Assembly (NCBI GenBank): GCA_026413625.1
Contig: JAOAKO010000007.1
Location: 1 to 37,715, forward strand
Reading direction: 5' to 3'
DNA: 37,715 nucleotides
Origin: Microcaldota archaeon
GTDB lineage: Archaea > Micrarchaeota > Micrarchaeia > CABMEP01
Positions 23,831-31,274 of this stretch are shown piece after piece. Position 1 is the first letter of the stretch. Every line of letters starts with the position of its first letter. Under the pieces are notes generated by a model that saw only the letters and a list, made by a program, of their open reading frames with translations, was not told where the DNA came from and searched no databases. Made by a program: the position numbers and the translations under genes.

Positions 23831-23939
23831 TGGGCCGGCGGAGATTTGAACTCCGGACCTACAGTTATCCTAAACCAGTTCTATATATCAGAACGTGCCA
23901 TATAAGACTGTCGCTCTGACCTGGCTGAGCTACCGGCCC
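23831..23939 (-). tRNA. tRNA-Ile with apparent UAU anticodon and a 34-nt intron
   Basis: Mature fold: acceptor GGGCCGG/CCGGCCC, D stem GCTC/GAGC, anticodon stem ACAGT/ACTGT, loop CTTATAA, variable AGGTC, T stem CGGAG/CTCCG with TTCAAAT loop, discriminator A, no CCA. The anticodon is therefore TAT (isoleucine AUA). The body resembles archaeal tRNA-Ile (AGCCAGGTCA D-loop). A BHB supports the intron ends: CTTA/TAGG central helix, TAT and ATA bulges. Anticodon identity depends on the splice site; an alternative is discussed in the findings. Confidence 0.83.
23867..23900 (-). other. tRNA-Ile intron (34 nt, position 37/38)
   Basis: It contains the hairpin GTTCT-GATATAT-AGAAC and shares its BHB core CTTA/TAGG with the tRNA-Leu intron. 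Confidence 0.8.
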
Positions 23940-24024
23940 TTATTCTAATAGTTAATTCTGTAGAATAGCAATAAATATTATATTATAAGATATATAATCC
24001 TTTCTGTACAAATGTCGAATAGCT

Positions 24025-24477
24025 TTATTCGCAACCGCTGCAATGGCTACATTCTCTGCAATGCATTTCCTTATAAGCATTAATTGCATCATTTACTATC
24101 TCATTGTGATCAAAGCCAAGCTTAGGCACTTCTTCAAATTCGAATAGCTTTACATCGCATATCTCTTCCCTTTTATAGTTTTTTTCTGTTTTTTTAGGAA
24201 AGGCAAGGAAGGCAACACTTACCGTATGGCGCTTATCCCTAGCCGGCTTTGAGTAGACTCCGACAATTCCGACCAATTCAACATCCATTCCGGTTTCCTC
24301 TTTAGCTTCTCGTATTGCCGCTTGATTTATGTCCTCATTAATTTCTACGAAACCGCCAGGTAAGACCCATTTTCCCTTGAAAGGTTCCGTTTTCCTTTTG
24401 ACAAGAACAACTTTTTCGCCATCTATGATCACTACATCCACCGCTGTCGGCCTGTAAGCACTTTTGCCAATATTCAT
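24025..24477 (-). CDS. Nudix hydrolase with a Cys-rich C-terminal tail
   Basis: A 150-residue Nudix protein. The Nudix box is GGFVEINEDINQAAIREAKEETG (about 41-63), matching GX5EX7REUXEEXGU, with a SKPARDKR segment downstream typical of ADP-ribose/8-oxo-dGTP-type enzymes. Such enzymes hydrolyse nucleoside-diphosphate-linked metabolites. The tracked ORF begins at 24558 but ATG 24477 follows GTGATGGT and is four bases after the upstream stop. The last ten residues carry CX2CX2CX2C (Cys140, 143, 146, 149), which is not part of a Nudix fold and could bind a metal or cluster. It is transcribed with the Cas4-like gene. Exact substrate unknown. Confidence 0.88.
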   Translation of the reverse strand: MNIGKSAYRPTAVDVVIIDGEKVVLVKRKTEPFKGKWVLPGGFVEINEDINQAAIREAKEETGMDVELVGIVGVYSKPARDKRHTVSVAFLAFPKKTEKNYKREEICDVKLFEFEEVPKLGFDHNEIVNDAINAYKEMHCRECSHCSGCE

Positions 24478-24481
24478 ACCA

Positions 24482-25159
24482 TCACTGCTCTCCACGCTCA
24501 ATTCCTTCGCATTCTTGCTTGTATGGACAGAAACTACACATCCAGTTTTTCTTAGCATTTAGTTTTGCCTCCGGTTCGGGCACTTCGTTATTTTTAAGAG
24601 ACAAATGCAATTTTTTGAACCTTTCAATTATACTTTCAGCCATAGACGGATCGTATTCTAAGAAAAAAGCCTTGCTTTTAAGAGTATTCTTCTCTAAATA
24701 AAGTATTGCCCCATTCTTGATTCCAGTAACATGCATGTAGAATTGGAGCTGCATAACATAGGATTCGGAAGGTTCTTTGAGATTTTCTAACGACTTAGTT
24801 GATTTAACCTCTATAAGAACTTTTTCACCGTTATGCTCAAGCTGGATTAAATCGTCAATCCTTCCGCTTATTTCAAAGTCATCTATTTTATATTTTAAAG
24901 GAAGCTCGGTTTCCAAGAGTTTTATTTCTGGATTTTTTTCGCTTTTAAGGACATCCACTATGAATGCATGGAACAGATTTCCTGCTTCGTACACCTTAGT
25001 CACTTCGGGTTCAACAGGTTTAGGCATTTTAATGTTAAACCAGGATTTTCTTAAGCACTGACCGACTTCAGAAGGATAGTATCTGCCTAAAGTTCTTTGC
25101 CTTACTTCCCTATGCAGATGTCGATCGATTAATTTATCGAAGTCAATGTATTCAACCAT
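24482..25159 (-). CDS. Cas4/Dna2-like PD-(D/E)XK nuclease with a four-cysteine cluster
   Basis: A 225-residue RecB-family nuclease. Cys35 (VGQCLRKSW) together with Cys208, Cys211 and Cys217 (CSFCPYKQEC) form the cysteine set that holds a 4Fe-4S cluster in Cas4. Catalytic motifs are present: His64 (LFHAF), GRIDDLI (99-105), LIEVKSTKS (Glu117, Lys119) and YVMQLQFYM (about 134-142). Cas4 enzymes are 5'-3' exonucleases; stand-alone homologs occur outside CRISPR loci, and no array or cas1/cas2 is in the window. ATG follows GGAGAT. Here it is coupled to the Nudix gene (4-bp gap), suggesting a housekeeping or repair role; that is inference. Confidence 0.87.
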   Translation of the reverse strand: MVEYIDFDKLIDRHLHREVRQRTLGRYYPSEVGQCLRKSWFNIKMPKPVEPEVTKVYEAGNLFHAFIVDVLKSEKNPEIKLLETELPLKYKIDDFEISGRIDDLIQLEHNGEKVLIEVKSTKSLENLKEPSESYVMQLQFYMHVTGIKNGAILYLEKNTLKSKAFFLEYDPSMAESIIERFKKLHLSLKNNEVPEPEAKLNAKKNWMCSFCPYKQECEGIERGEQ

Positions 25160-25294
25160 ATCTCCACATATTTGATTTTCCGCTTATCTTTATATTTGTT
25201 CCTAAGGCATGTTTCCAGTGATTGCCAAAAAGCGAATATTTTTATTCATTACTTCATATTATTTATTACTGCTTATTGCTTTTCTTCATTCTAT

Positions 25295-25369
25295 GGGCCC
25301 GTAGCTCAGTTTGGCCAGAGCGTTCGGCTCTTAACCGAAAAGTCGTGGGTTCAAATCCCACCGGGCCCG
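25295..25369 (+). tRNA. tRNA-Lys(CTT)
   Basis: A 75-nt uninterrupted tRNA: acceptor GGGCCCG/CGGGCCC, D stem GCTC/GAGC, anticodon stem TTCGG/CCGAA, loop CTCTTAA (anticodon CTT), T stem GTGGG/CCCAC, discriminator G, no CCA. It lies 21 bp before the galE-like start and may be on the same transcript. Confidence 0.95.
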
Positions 25370-25390
25370 CTTATTGTTGAAGGGGCTTAA

Positions 25391-26329
25391 ATGAAGGTTC
25401 TTGTTACTGGAGGGGCAGGATTTATAGGGTCAAATTTAGTAGACTCTCTAATTTCAAGAGGTAATGAAGTATCTGTAGTAGATAACCTCTCAACGGGAAA
25501 ACTGGAGAATGTGAATAAAAATGCAAAATTCCATAAGATTGACTTGACTGACTTTTCCGGCCTTAATGGCATATTTGAGAAAGAGAGACCAGAAGTTGTT
25601 TTTCATTTGGCAGCCCAGATAAACGTGAGAACTTCGATTAGAGATCCTCTTTTAGATGCAAAATCAAATGTTATCGGATCGATAAATCTAATCGAATGCT
25701 GTATGAGATACGGCGTAAAACGGATAATCTATTCCTCTTCTGGCGGCGCAATATATGGCGATCCAAAACAGTTGCCTGCGCCAGAAACGCATGAAATAAG
25801 ACCCCTTTCACCTTACGGGGCTTCAAAGTTTGCGGCTGAGAGCTATCTATCAGCTTATCATTCTGTTTACGGTTTGGATTATATAACTTTAAGGTATGCA
25901 AACGTATACGGCCCAAGACAGGATGCGCTAGGCGAGGCAGGGGTTATTGCAATATTCATAAAAAATGTATTGAGCGGAAAGCCGATAGTAATATTCGGAG
26001 ATGGCGAGCAAACTAGGGACTTTGTTTTTGTAAAAGACGTTGTGCATGCCAACCTTCTTGCAATTGATTACCGAGGGAAGCATCGGGAGTTTAACATCGG
26101 GACCGGAATCCCTACTTCTGTAAACACAATCAAGGACCAGATAAAAAGCATCCTTGATAAGGAGGTGGAAGTTAACTATTCGGAAGCGATAAAGGGAGAA
26201 GTTAGGGATACGTATCTAGACATCAGTCTCGCAAAAAGAGAATTAGGATTCTCGCCAAAGACTTCACTTTTTGAAGGCATAAGAGAGACAGCGCACTGGA
26301 TGATGGATTACTTAAATTCGAAACGTTAA
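25391..26329 (+). CDS. NAD-dependent sugar epimerase, GalE-like
   Basis: A 312-residue extended short-chain dehydrogenase. The N-terminus carries the NAD site VTGGAGFIGSNL, the catalytic triad includes YGASK (Tyr and Lys about 152-156) with an upstream SSSGG segment, and ANVYGPRQ and FVKDVVHANL follow as in UDP-glucose 4-epimerase and related nucleotide-sugar enzymes. It supplies or interconverts nucleotide sugars, plausibly for the surface glycans attached by the STT3-type enzyme. The ATG follows GAAGGGG. Substrate specificity cannot be read from sequence alone. Confidence 0.9.
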   Translation: MKVLVTGGAGFIGSNLVDSLISRGNEVSVVDNLSTGKLENVNKNAKFHKIDLTDFSGLNGIFEKERPEVVFHLAAQINVRTSIRDPLLDAKSNVIGSINLIECCMRYGVKRIIYSSSGGAIYGDPKQLPAPETHEIRPLSPYGASKFAAESYLSAYHSVYGLDYITLRYANVYGPRQDALGEAGVIAIFIKNVLSGKPIVIFGDGEQTRDFVFVKDVVHANLLAIDYRGKHREFNIGTGIPTSVNTIKDQIKSILDKEVEVNYSEAIKGEVRDTYLDISLAKRELGFSPKTSLFEGIRETAHWMMDYLNSKR

Positions 26330-26360
26330 TAATAAAATACCTTTTTTCGATATCTATCTG

Positions 26361-27071
26361 ATGCCATCTTTAGCTGTCAAAGAAGAAGAGGAAAAAGAAA
26401 AGAAGCGAAGGGAGGAGGAAAAGAAGAAGAAAGAGCAGGAATCTAAAGAGCAATTGCACCACCATACCGAGGCTAAAAAGGAAGCAGCCAAGGGAGAGCT
26501 TAAAGGAAGCCCTTTTGGAGAGGCAAAACCAATAATTGAAGTAGGCTATATGAAAGTGCACATAAAAGGAACGCTTGCATCAGAAAAATACGAACCTATA
26601 GTTAAGGAATCTCTGGCAGTTAAGACCATAGAAGAAGAAAAGAAGAGGGAAATGCAGAAAGAGCGCGAAAAATTGTCGGATGAAATTCAAAAAATCGAAG
26701 AGAATATAAGGAAGGACGAAGAGCTAATTAAACATATTCAAGAAGAGAGAAAGAAAGAAAGAGAAAAAACAGCAAAGGAAAAGGAATTAAAGGCAAAAGA
26801 ACGCGTGGAAAGGGAAAAAATTCGGGAAAAAATAAAACAGGAAAAAGAACAAATAAAGAAGCTCTTGGAAGAAGCAAAGAAAAAAGGTCTCATAGAGCCC
26901 ATTCAAGATATAGCAAAAGAATTGCTTGAAAGAGAAATTAAGAAGGGAACACCGCCGAGAAAAGCATTGCAAACAGTATTAATAATACTTAAGAGGCTGG
27001 GCCTTGTTAAGACAAAGAAAGAAAAGAAGTCAATATTTTCTTTCCTTAGGTCTATTTTAAAGAAAAAATAA
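26361..27071 (+). CDS. Charged coiled-coil protein, unknown function
   Basis: This 236-residue protein is dominated by Lys and Glu. Residues 5-45 and about 75-180 are long Glu/Lys helices with heptad-like spacing, separated by a more ordinary stretch (about 45-75, IIEVGYMKVHIKGTL). A less charged C-terminal segment (ELLEREIKKGTPPRKALQTVL...) ends in a basic tail (LRSILKKK). It matches no family I recognise. There is no ribosome site upstream, but AATAAAATA lies 21 nt before the start, so it may be leaderless. It is followed 10 bp later by the glycosylase gene. Confidence 0.55.
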   Translation: MPSLAVKEEEEKEKKRREEEKKKKEQESKEQLHHHTEAKKEAAKGELKGSPFGEAKPIIEVGYMKVHIKGTLASEKYEPIVKESLAVKTIEEEKKREMQKEREKLSDEIQKIEENIRKDEELIKHIQEERKKEREKTAKEKELKAKERVEREKIREKIKQEKEQIKKLLEEAKKKGLIEPIQDIAKELLEREIKKGTPPRKALQTVLIILKRLGLVKTKKEKKSIFSFLRSILKKK

Positions 27072-27081
27072 CGGTGTAGAG

Positions 27082-27840
27082 ATGTCCATTTCCGATACAA
27101 GGCAGAGGAAAGTCTTGCAACTGTACGATTCGCTGTTCCGCAAGTACGGGCCGCAAGGCTGGTGGCCGATCAGATCCTTAGCAGGAAAAAAAGGATTCGA
27201 CGAAAACGGATACCACAAAAATATATTCAATTATCCGAAAAAACCATGCCAAAGATTCGAAGTAGTGATCGGCGCAATACTTACTCAGAATACAAATTGG
27301 AAGAATGTGGAAAAGGCTCTCGATAATCTACTAGATTCAAATTTAGCATCACCCGATGCGATTTTAGAAGCCAATGAAAGGGATCTGTCTGAAAAGATCC
27401 GTCCAGCTGGCTATTACAATCAAAAGTCAATAAAGCTGAAAAGCGTCGCAAGATGGTTTACTGAGAATGACAGACATATCGCTAATTTGCACAATGTTGC
27501 AACAAGGTCTTCTCCCTCCTGCACGGATGTGGTGCTGAAAAATATTAATAAGGTAAGAGAGGAGCTTTTAAATGTGCATGGAGTTGGTTTTGAAACGGCG
27601 GACTCTATTCTTCTTTATGCATACAATCTTCCAATATTTGTTGTCGATGCATATACGAAAAGATTATTTAAGGATTTCGACATAATCTCTGCAGATAAGA
27701 TTCCGCATAAAAAAGAATACCATCTGTTACAGCATACTGTGCACGAGTCATTTGCGGATTTATCCCTTGCCCAAAAAACAAAAACATTCAATGAATTTCA
27801 CGCCCTGATAGTCGAATGGGGAAAGAATAACAAATACTGA
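27082..27840 (+). CDS. HhH-GPD DNA glycosylase, MagIII-like (COG2231)
   Basis: A 252-residue base-excision repair glycosylase. The helix-hairpin-helix LLNVHGVGFETADSILLYAY and the catalytic Asp in VVDAYTKR mark the HhH-GPD superfamily. WWPIRSLAG near the start and LTQNTNWKNVEKAL match the COG2231/MagIII subgroup, related to endonuclease III but specific for alkylated bases such as 3-methyladenine in the characterised member. No C-terminal FeS-cluster cysteines are present, unlike endonuclease III. ATG follows GGTG. Preceded by the coiled-coil gene on the same strand. Confidence 0.85.
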   Translation: MSISDTRQRKVLQLYDSLFRKYGPQGWWPIRSLAGKKGFDENGYHKNIFNYPKKPCQRFEVVIGAILTQNTNWKNVEKALDNLLDSNLASPDAILEANERDLSEKIRPAGYYNQKSIKLKSVARWFTENDRHIANLHNVATRSSPSCTDVVLKNINKVREELLNVHGVGFETADSILLYAYNLPIFVVDAYTKRLFKDFDIISADKIPHKKEYHLLQHTVHESFADLSLAQKTKTFNEFHALIVEWGKNNKY

Positions 27841-27882
27841 AAAGAAAAACTTTTATATATGCTTGATATTTTAGAAAAGAAT

Positions 27883-27890
27883 TTAAATAT
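27883..27890 (+). promoter_or_regulatory. BoxA element before tfe
   Basis: TTTAAATA lies about 60 nt before the tfe ATG; by the spacing seen elsewhere the transcript would begin near 27913 with a ~37-nt leader carrying the AGAAGGAG site. Confidence 0.45.
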
Positions 27891-27949
27891 GAAAACATAT
27901 TATATATGAGGCGTCATTCAGATACTAAGAATAGAAGGAGCTGGATTAG

Positions 27950-28840
27950 ATGGAGATAGGCATTAAAGATATCAAAGAAGAGGCAATAAAAAGCCAAATC
28001 AAGCTTGAAACACAGCTCCTTTACAATCCACTTGTTACTTCTTATCTCAAATCTAATTTTGGAGAAAATTCAATTAAGGTCATTTCAGCAGCCATGGAAG
28101 AGATGACAGATGACGCTATAGCTGCAAGATGCAAGCTAAAGGTTGCAGAAGTCAGAGCCATTCTTAACAAATTATATAATTATAAAATGGCAGAATACAA
28201 AAGGATCAAGGACAGAGATACAGGTTGGTTCTCATATCTTTGGAAAATAGACGTTTCCAATATACTTGAAATCATCAAGGAACAAACAGCAAATCGAATA
28301 AGCGAACTTGATAGACACATAGAAAAAATGAATACTGAATTCATCTATTATTGTCCCCAGTGTTCAAAGACGAACCTCATTAGTTTCGACTTGGCGGCAG
28401 ACCTAATGTTCAGATGTCCCAACTGCGAGAGCAAATTGCTTGAAAAAGAGAAGGAATCTAAAGAATTTTACGAACAGGAGCTTGTGGAACTAAAGTCAAA
28501 ACACCTTTCTTTGCTTGAAGACATCAGAAAGTTTGAAGAGCTCAAGCGCCAGGAAGAAATCAGATTAAAAGAGCTCCAGGCAAAGATTGCAGAAATGACA
28601 AGAATCGAGGAAATCTCCAAGGCTGAAAGAAACAAAAGAAGGACTGAAAAGAAAAACAAAACAGCATCCAACAAAAAAACACATAAGAAGGTTCAATCTA
28701 AAAGAAATAATGCCAAAAGAGCCAAACAGACCGAACGTCCGCGTCAAAAATATATGGCAATCTCAAAAAAAGAAAAATCAAAAGTAAGCGCGGCTTCAAA
28801 GAAATTTAAGCTTCCAAAAACGGTAAGAAGGAAAAGATGA
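27950..28840 (+). CDS. tfe: Transcription factor E with an extended basic tail
   Basis: TFE (the alpha subunit) helps TBP and TFB open promoter DNA and stays with RNA polymerase in early elongation. Residues about 15-100 form a winged helix ending in DRDTGWFSYLWKID. A Cys4 zinc ribbon follows with Cys135, Cys138, Cys156 and Cys159 (YYCPQC...RCPNC). The archaeal protein usually ends near residue 170-190; this one has 296. The extra part is a coiled coil (about 165-225) followed by a ~70-residue Lys/Arg-rich tail that may bind nucleic acid. Ribosome site: AAGGAGCTGG before the ATG. It is followed by rpoK. Confidence 0.87.
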   Translation: MEIGIKDIKEEAIKSQIKLETQLLYNPLVTSYLKSNFGENSIKVISAAMEEMTDDAIAARCKLKVAEVRAILNKLYNYKMAEYKRIKDRDTGWFSYLWKIDVSNILEIIKEQTANRISELDRHIEKMNTEFIYYCPQCSKTNLISFDLAADLMFRCPNCESKLLEKEKESKEFYEQELVELKSKHLSLLEDIRKFEELKRQEEIRLKELQAKIAEMTRIEEISKAERNKRRTEKKNKTASNKKTHKKVQSKRNNAKRAKQTERPRQKYMAISKKEKSKVSAASKKFKLPKTVRRKR

Positions 28841-28916
28841 TATGTTTAAATATTTTAAGATGAGATATCTATTCAATATTTTTGAATCGCATCAGCTATG
28901 GCGATCGGGTGAATTT

Positions 28917-29105
28917 ATGGACTATTCTGAATTTACAAAGTTTGAAATAGCAAGATTAATCGGTGCAAGAGCATTACAGCTTGCGATGGGCGCACCCCCC
29001 ATGATTGAGTTGCCAGAAAATACATTTGAACCCTCGGCAATCGCAAGGCTGGAATTCGAAAAAGGAGTTATTCCTCTTACTGTTTATAGAACAGATAAAA
29101 GTTAA
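28917..29105 (+). CDS. rpoK: RNA polymerase subunit K (Rpo6)
   Basis: The tracked ORF begins at 28842, but ATG 28917 has GGTGA four bases upstream and gives the 62-residue subunit. [21 protein letters not shown] is the RpoK/Rpb6 signature, and [17 protein letters not shown] its C-terminus. It assembles with the Rpo1 subunit in the polymerase core. It sits 76 bp after tfe and 8 bp before the LemA gene. Confidence 0.94.
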   Translation: MDYSEFTKFEIARLIGARALQLAMGAPPMIELPENTFEPSAIARLEFEKGVIPLTVYRTDKS

Positions 29106-29113
29106 TAGGTGAT

Positions 29114-29662
29114 ATGATGCTAGAATTGATATTGGGATTGATCGTATTAGTAGCGATAATAGTCGTATTAATATACAACAATTTAATCGTATTGAGAAAC
29201 AATATTGAAAATTCATGGGCTCAGATCGATGTTCAGCTGAAAAGAAGAGCTGACTTAATTCCAAATCTAGTGAATACTGTTAAGGGCTACATGAAGCATG
29301 AGAGGGAAACCTTAGAAAACATAACAAGAGCAAGGGCAGCAATCATGAGCGCTAAGACACCTAAAGAAGCTGCGCAGGCAGACAATATGCTTACTGCCGC
29401 TCTAAAATCTTTATTTGCGGTAGCTGAAAATTATCCAAATCTAAGGGCGAGCGAAAATTTCCTTAGGCTTCAAGAGGATCTTTCAGATACGGAAAATAAA
29501 ATCGCTTATTCAAGACAGATTTACAATGACAATGTCCTTGTATATAATCGAACAATTCAGACAATTCCAAACAATATAATCGCAGGTCTTTTTGGATTTA
29601 AAGAAAAAGAGTACTTTAAAGCGGAGGAAGAGTCTAAAAAAGCGCCCGAAGTGACTTTTTAG
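29114..29662 (+). CDS. lemA: LemA family membrane protein
   Basis: A 182-residue protein with one N-terminal membrane helix (about 3-23) and a helical extracellular domain: [32 protein letters not shown] is the LemA signature, later [22 protein letters not shown] and a final [13 protein letters not shown]. The function of LemA is not known; it is widespread. Two ATGs adjoin (29114 and 29117) after AGGTGAT. It forms a short plus-strand operon with rpoK and ends next to the convergent IspE-like gene. Confidence 0.9.
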   Translation: MMLELILGLIVLVAIIVVLIYNNLIVLRNNIENSWAQIDVQLKRRADLIPNLVNTVKGYMKHERETLENITRARAAIMSAKTPKEAAQADNMLTAALKSLFAVAENYPNLRASENFLRLQEDLSDTENKIAYSRQIYNDNVLVYNRTIQTIPNNIIAGLFGFKEKEYFKAEEESKKAPEVTF

Positions 29663-29681
29663 TTTCTATTTTTTAGCATTT
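29663..29681. terminator. T-rich convergent gap (possible bidirectional terminator)
   Basis: The gap between the convergent LemA and IspE-like genes contains TTTCTATTTTTTAGC and TTTTT runs. Oligo-T tracts end archaeal transcription, so this may serve lemA; the opposite strand is less T-rich. Confidence 0.3.
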
Positions 29682-30605
29682 TTATAACGTTTCAGTGAGT
29701 ATAATTAAACCGTTTCCTTTTCCAACCAATTCTTCTATCCTATTAGAGGCATAAACGGAATCTTGCGGCGTTTTATAGACTCCAAATACTGTACCTCCAG
29801 AACCAGCTAGAAGGGCGCATTCCGCCCCTGACTTTTTATAAACTTCCTTCACTTTGTGCAATATGGGATAAAGCTTGAATGCTACAAACTCAAAATCGTT
29901 GTGAGCAAGTTCGCCTATTCTTTTCCAGTCGCCACTTTTCAGCGCCTTTTTCATAAGACACAACTTCGCCATCAAAGCCTTGTCCAAATTTTCTCCATAT
30001 TCTTTTTTAATTTCGTCAATCATATTGTATAATGTAGCAGTTTTTGACGGGTATTCTGCCATATAGCCGGTTGGGATATAAAGAGATACATATCGTTTAG
30101 GCAAATGATATTTCTCTTTTATCTTATCCCCATATCTCTCAGCATAGGTTGTACAGCTGTACATTGCCTGGGGTACGTCCGCCCCTACTGTTGCACCGAT
30201 TTCATCCAATTCATCTTCGCTAAGTCCTAATTTAAAACGCTCATTTATAAATCTAATAACCGGCGCGGCATCCACTGCGCTTCCACCAAGTCCGCTGGCA
30301 ATAGGTATGTTTTTTTCTATATGTATCTCGTAATTGAGGCATTCAAACTTCAGCGATGTTCTTTCGCATATTTTTTGAATTGCCTTGTATACGCTATTGC
30401 TTTTGTCAAGTGGTATCGGCTTGTCACTTGTGATTTTTATTCCACTTCTTCCTTCTCTTATAATTATTCGATCTGATAGGTCTAAAGGTTGGAATACTGT
30501 GTTCAAAAGGTGATATCCTTTTTCGTCCTTGTTTTTAACATGCAAAAATAGATTCACTTTAGCATTAGCCCTAAAAACCACGGCGTTTTGTTGCGCGTTA
30601 AGCAT
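29682..30605 (-). CDS. GHMP kinase resembling IspE (CDP-ME kinase)
   Basis: A 307-residue GHMP-superfamily kinase. Three segments match IspE specifically: AKVNLFLHVKNKDEKGYHLLNTVFQ (Lys16, His32) near the start, the ATP-binding PIASGLGGSAVDAA (101-114), and GADVP (Asp143, catalytic position). NDFE (236-239) and LLAGSGGTVFGVY (265-277) complete the pattern. IspE phosphorylates CDP-methylerythritol in the bacterial MEP pathway, which archaea normally lack because they make isoprenoids from mevalonate. So either a horizontally acquired enzyme or a family member used for another sugar/isoprenoid alcohol. The ATG follows AGGTGAATAA and abuts the previous stop. No other MEP gene is in the window. 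Confidence 0.78.
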   Translation of the reverse strand: MLNAQQNAVVFRANAKVNLFLHVKNKDEKGYHLLNTVFQPLDLSDRIIIREGRSGIKITSDKPIPLDKSNSVYKAIQKICERTSLKFECLNYEIHIEKNIPIASGLGGSAVDAAPVIRFINERFKLGLSEDELDEIGATVGADVPQAMYSCTTYAERYGDKIKEKYHLPKRYVSLYIPTGYMAEYPSKTATLYNMIDEIKKEYGENLDKALMAKLCLMKKALKSGDWKRIGELAHNDFEFVAFKLYPILHKVKEVYKKSGAECALLAGSGGTVFGVYKTPQDSVYASNRIEELVGKGNGLIILTETL

Positions 30606-31274
30606 TTATTCACCTATTTCTTCCTCAAAGGGACCCAAAGTAAATCTCTTTTTAGGCGTTGACTTTTTAGTTTCTTTTTCCTTTACAACTTTCTTAAATT
30701 CCTCTACAAGGCCCTTCAATTCAGTCATTTCTTTTTTCAGCTCTACTATTTCTTCAGATAGCACAGAGATAGGATCTACTTTTTTTTCTTTCCTGCTCGA
30801 AATACTAGTTTTCATTTCTTTAACGATGTCATCTGCATTGAGTATACCTGGGAAATAAAAAGTGTCCGTTCCATGTATCTTAATTACCTTTATTTTGAAA
30901 ATTTTATCTATCAACGCAAGATTATCTTCATCACAATGTGCATCTGTTATCTGCACATAATCTATATACTTCTCTTTCTTATTTAATATTCCTTCTGATA
31001 TTTTAATCCCACGCTCGTCAATATACAGCGTCTTTGGTTTGATTATGAACGTATAAAACAAAAAGGCACCTATACCTGCAATTGCAAAAGTGATTATAAG
31101 CAATGTAAATATAACAACAGAGTTGTTTTGGCCAGAGGACAATTCTATTTTCAATCCTACTGAATCAAGCAGGTTTAGAATCATGTGTACTGTTCCCCAA
31201 AATATAATCAAAACTAAAAGTATTTTCAACCAAAGGGAAAACAGGTAGTATTTTGATGCGCAGACCTCTTTCAT
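30606..31274 (-). CDS. Membrane protein with PH-like (DUF304/bPH2) domain and coiled-coil tail
   Basis: A 222-residue protein: two membrane helices (about 12-34 and 53-75), then a ~75-residue domain (TLYIDERGIKISEGILNKKEKYIDYVQITD...) that fits the bacterial PH-like DUF304/YdbT pattern, and a C-terminal coiled coil (about 165-200) with a basic tail. Such domains often support protein assemblies at the membrane. It overlaps the upstream transglutaminase-like gene by 4 bp (ATGA) and abuts the downstream kinase gene, so the three are translationally linked. Function unknown. Confidence 0.62.
   Translation of the reverse strand: MKEVCASKYYLFSLWLKILLVLIIFWGTVHMILNLLDSVGLKIELSSGQNNSVVIFTLLIITFAIAGIGAFLFYTFIIKPKTLYIDERGIKISEGILNKKEKYIDYVQITDAHCDEDNLALIDKIFKIKVIKIHGTDTFYFPGILNADDIVKEMKTSISSRKEKKVDPISVLSEEIVELKKEMTELKGLVEEFKKVVKEKETKKSTPKKRFTLGPFEEEIGE

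Noticed and set aside
23861-23906. A two-intron model giving tRNA-Ile(GAU) instead of UAU
   Set aside because: The intron holds a CTGATA, but I could not find a BHB that would define an exon around it, while the single-intron BHB is ideal. It remains the main alternative.
24482-25159. A Cas4-like gene as part of a CRISPR-Cas locus
   Set aside because: No array, cas1 or cas2 nearby; the only regular repeats in the window are coding. It is treated as a stand-alone nuclease.
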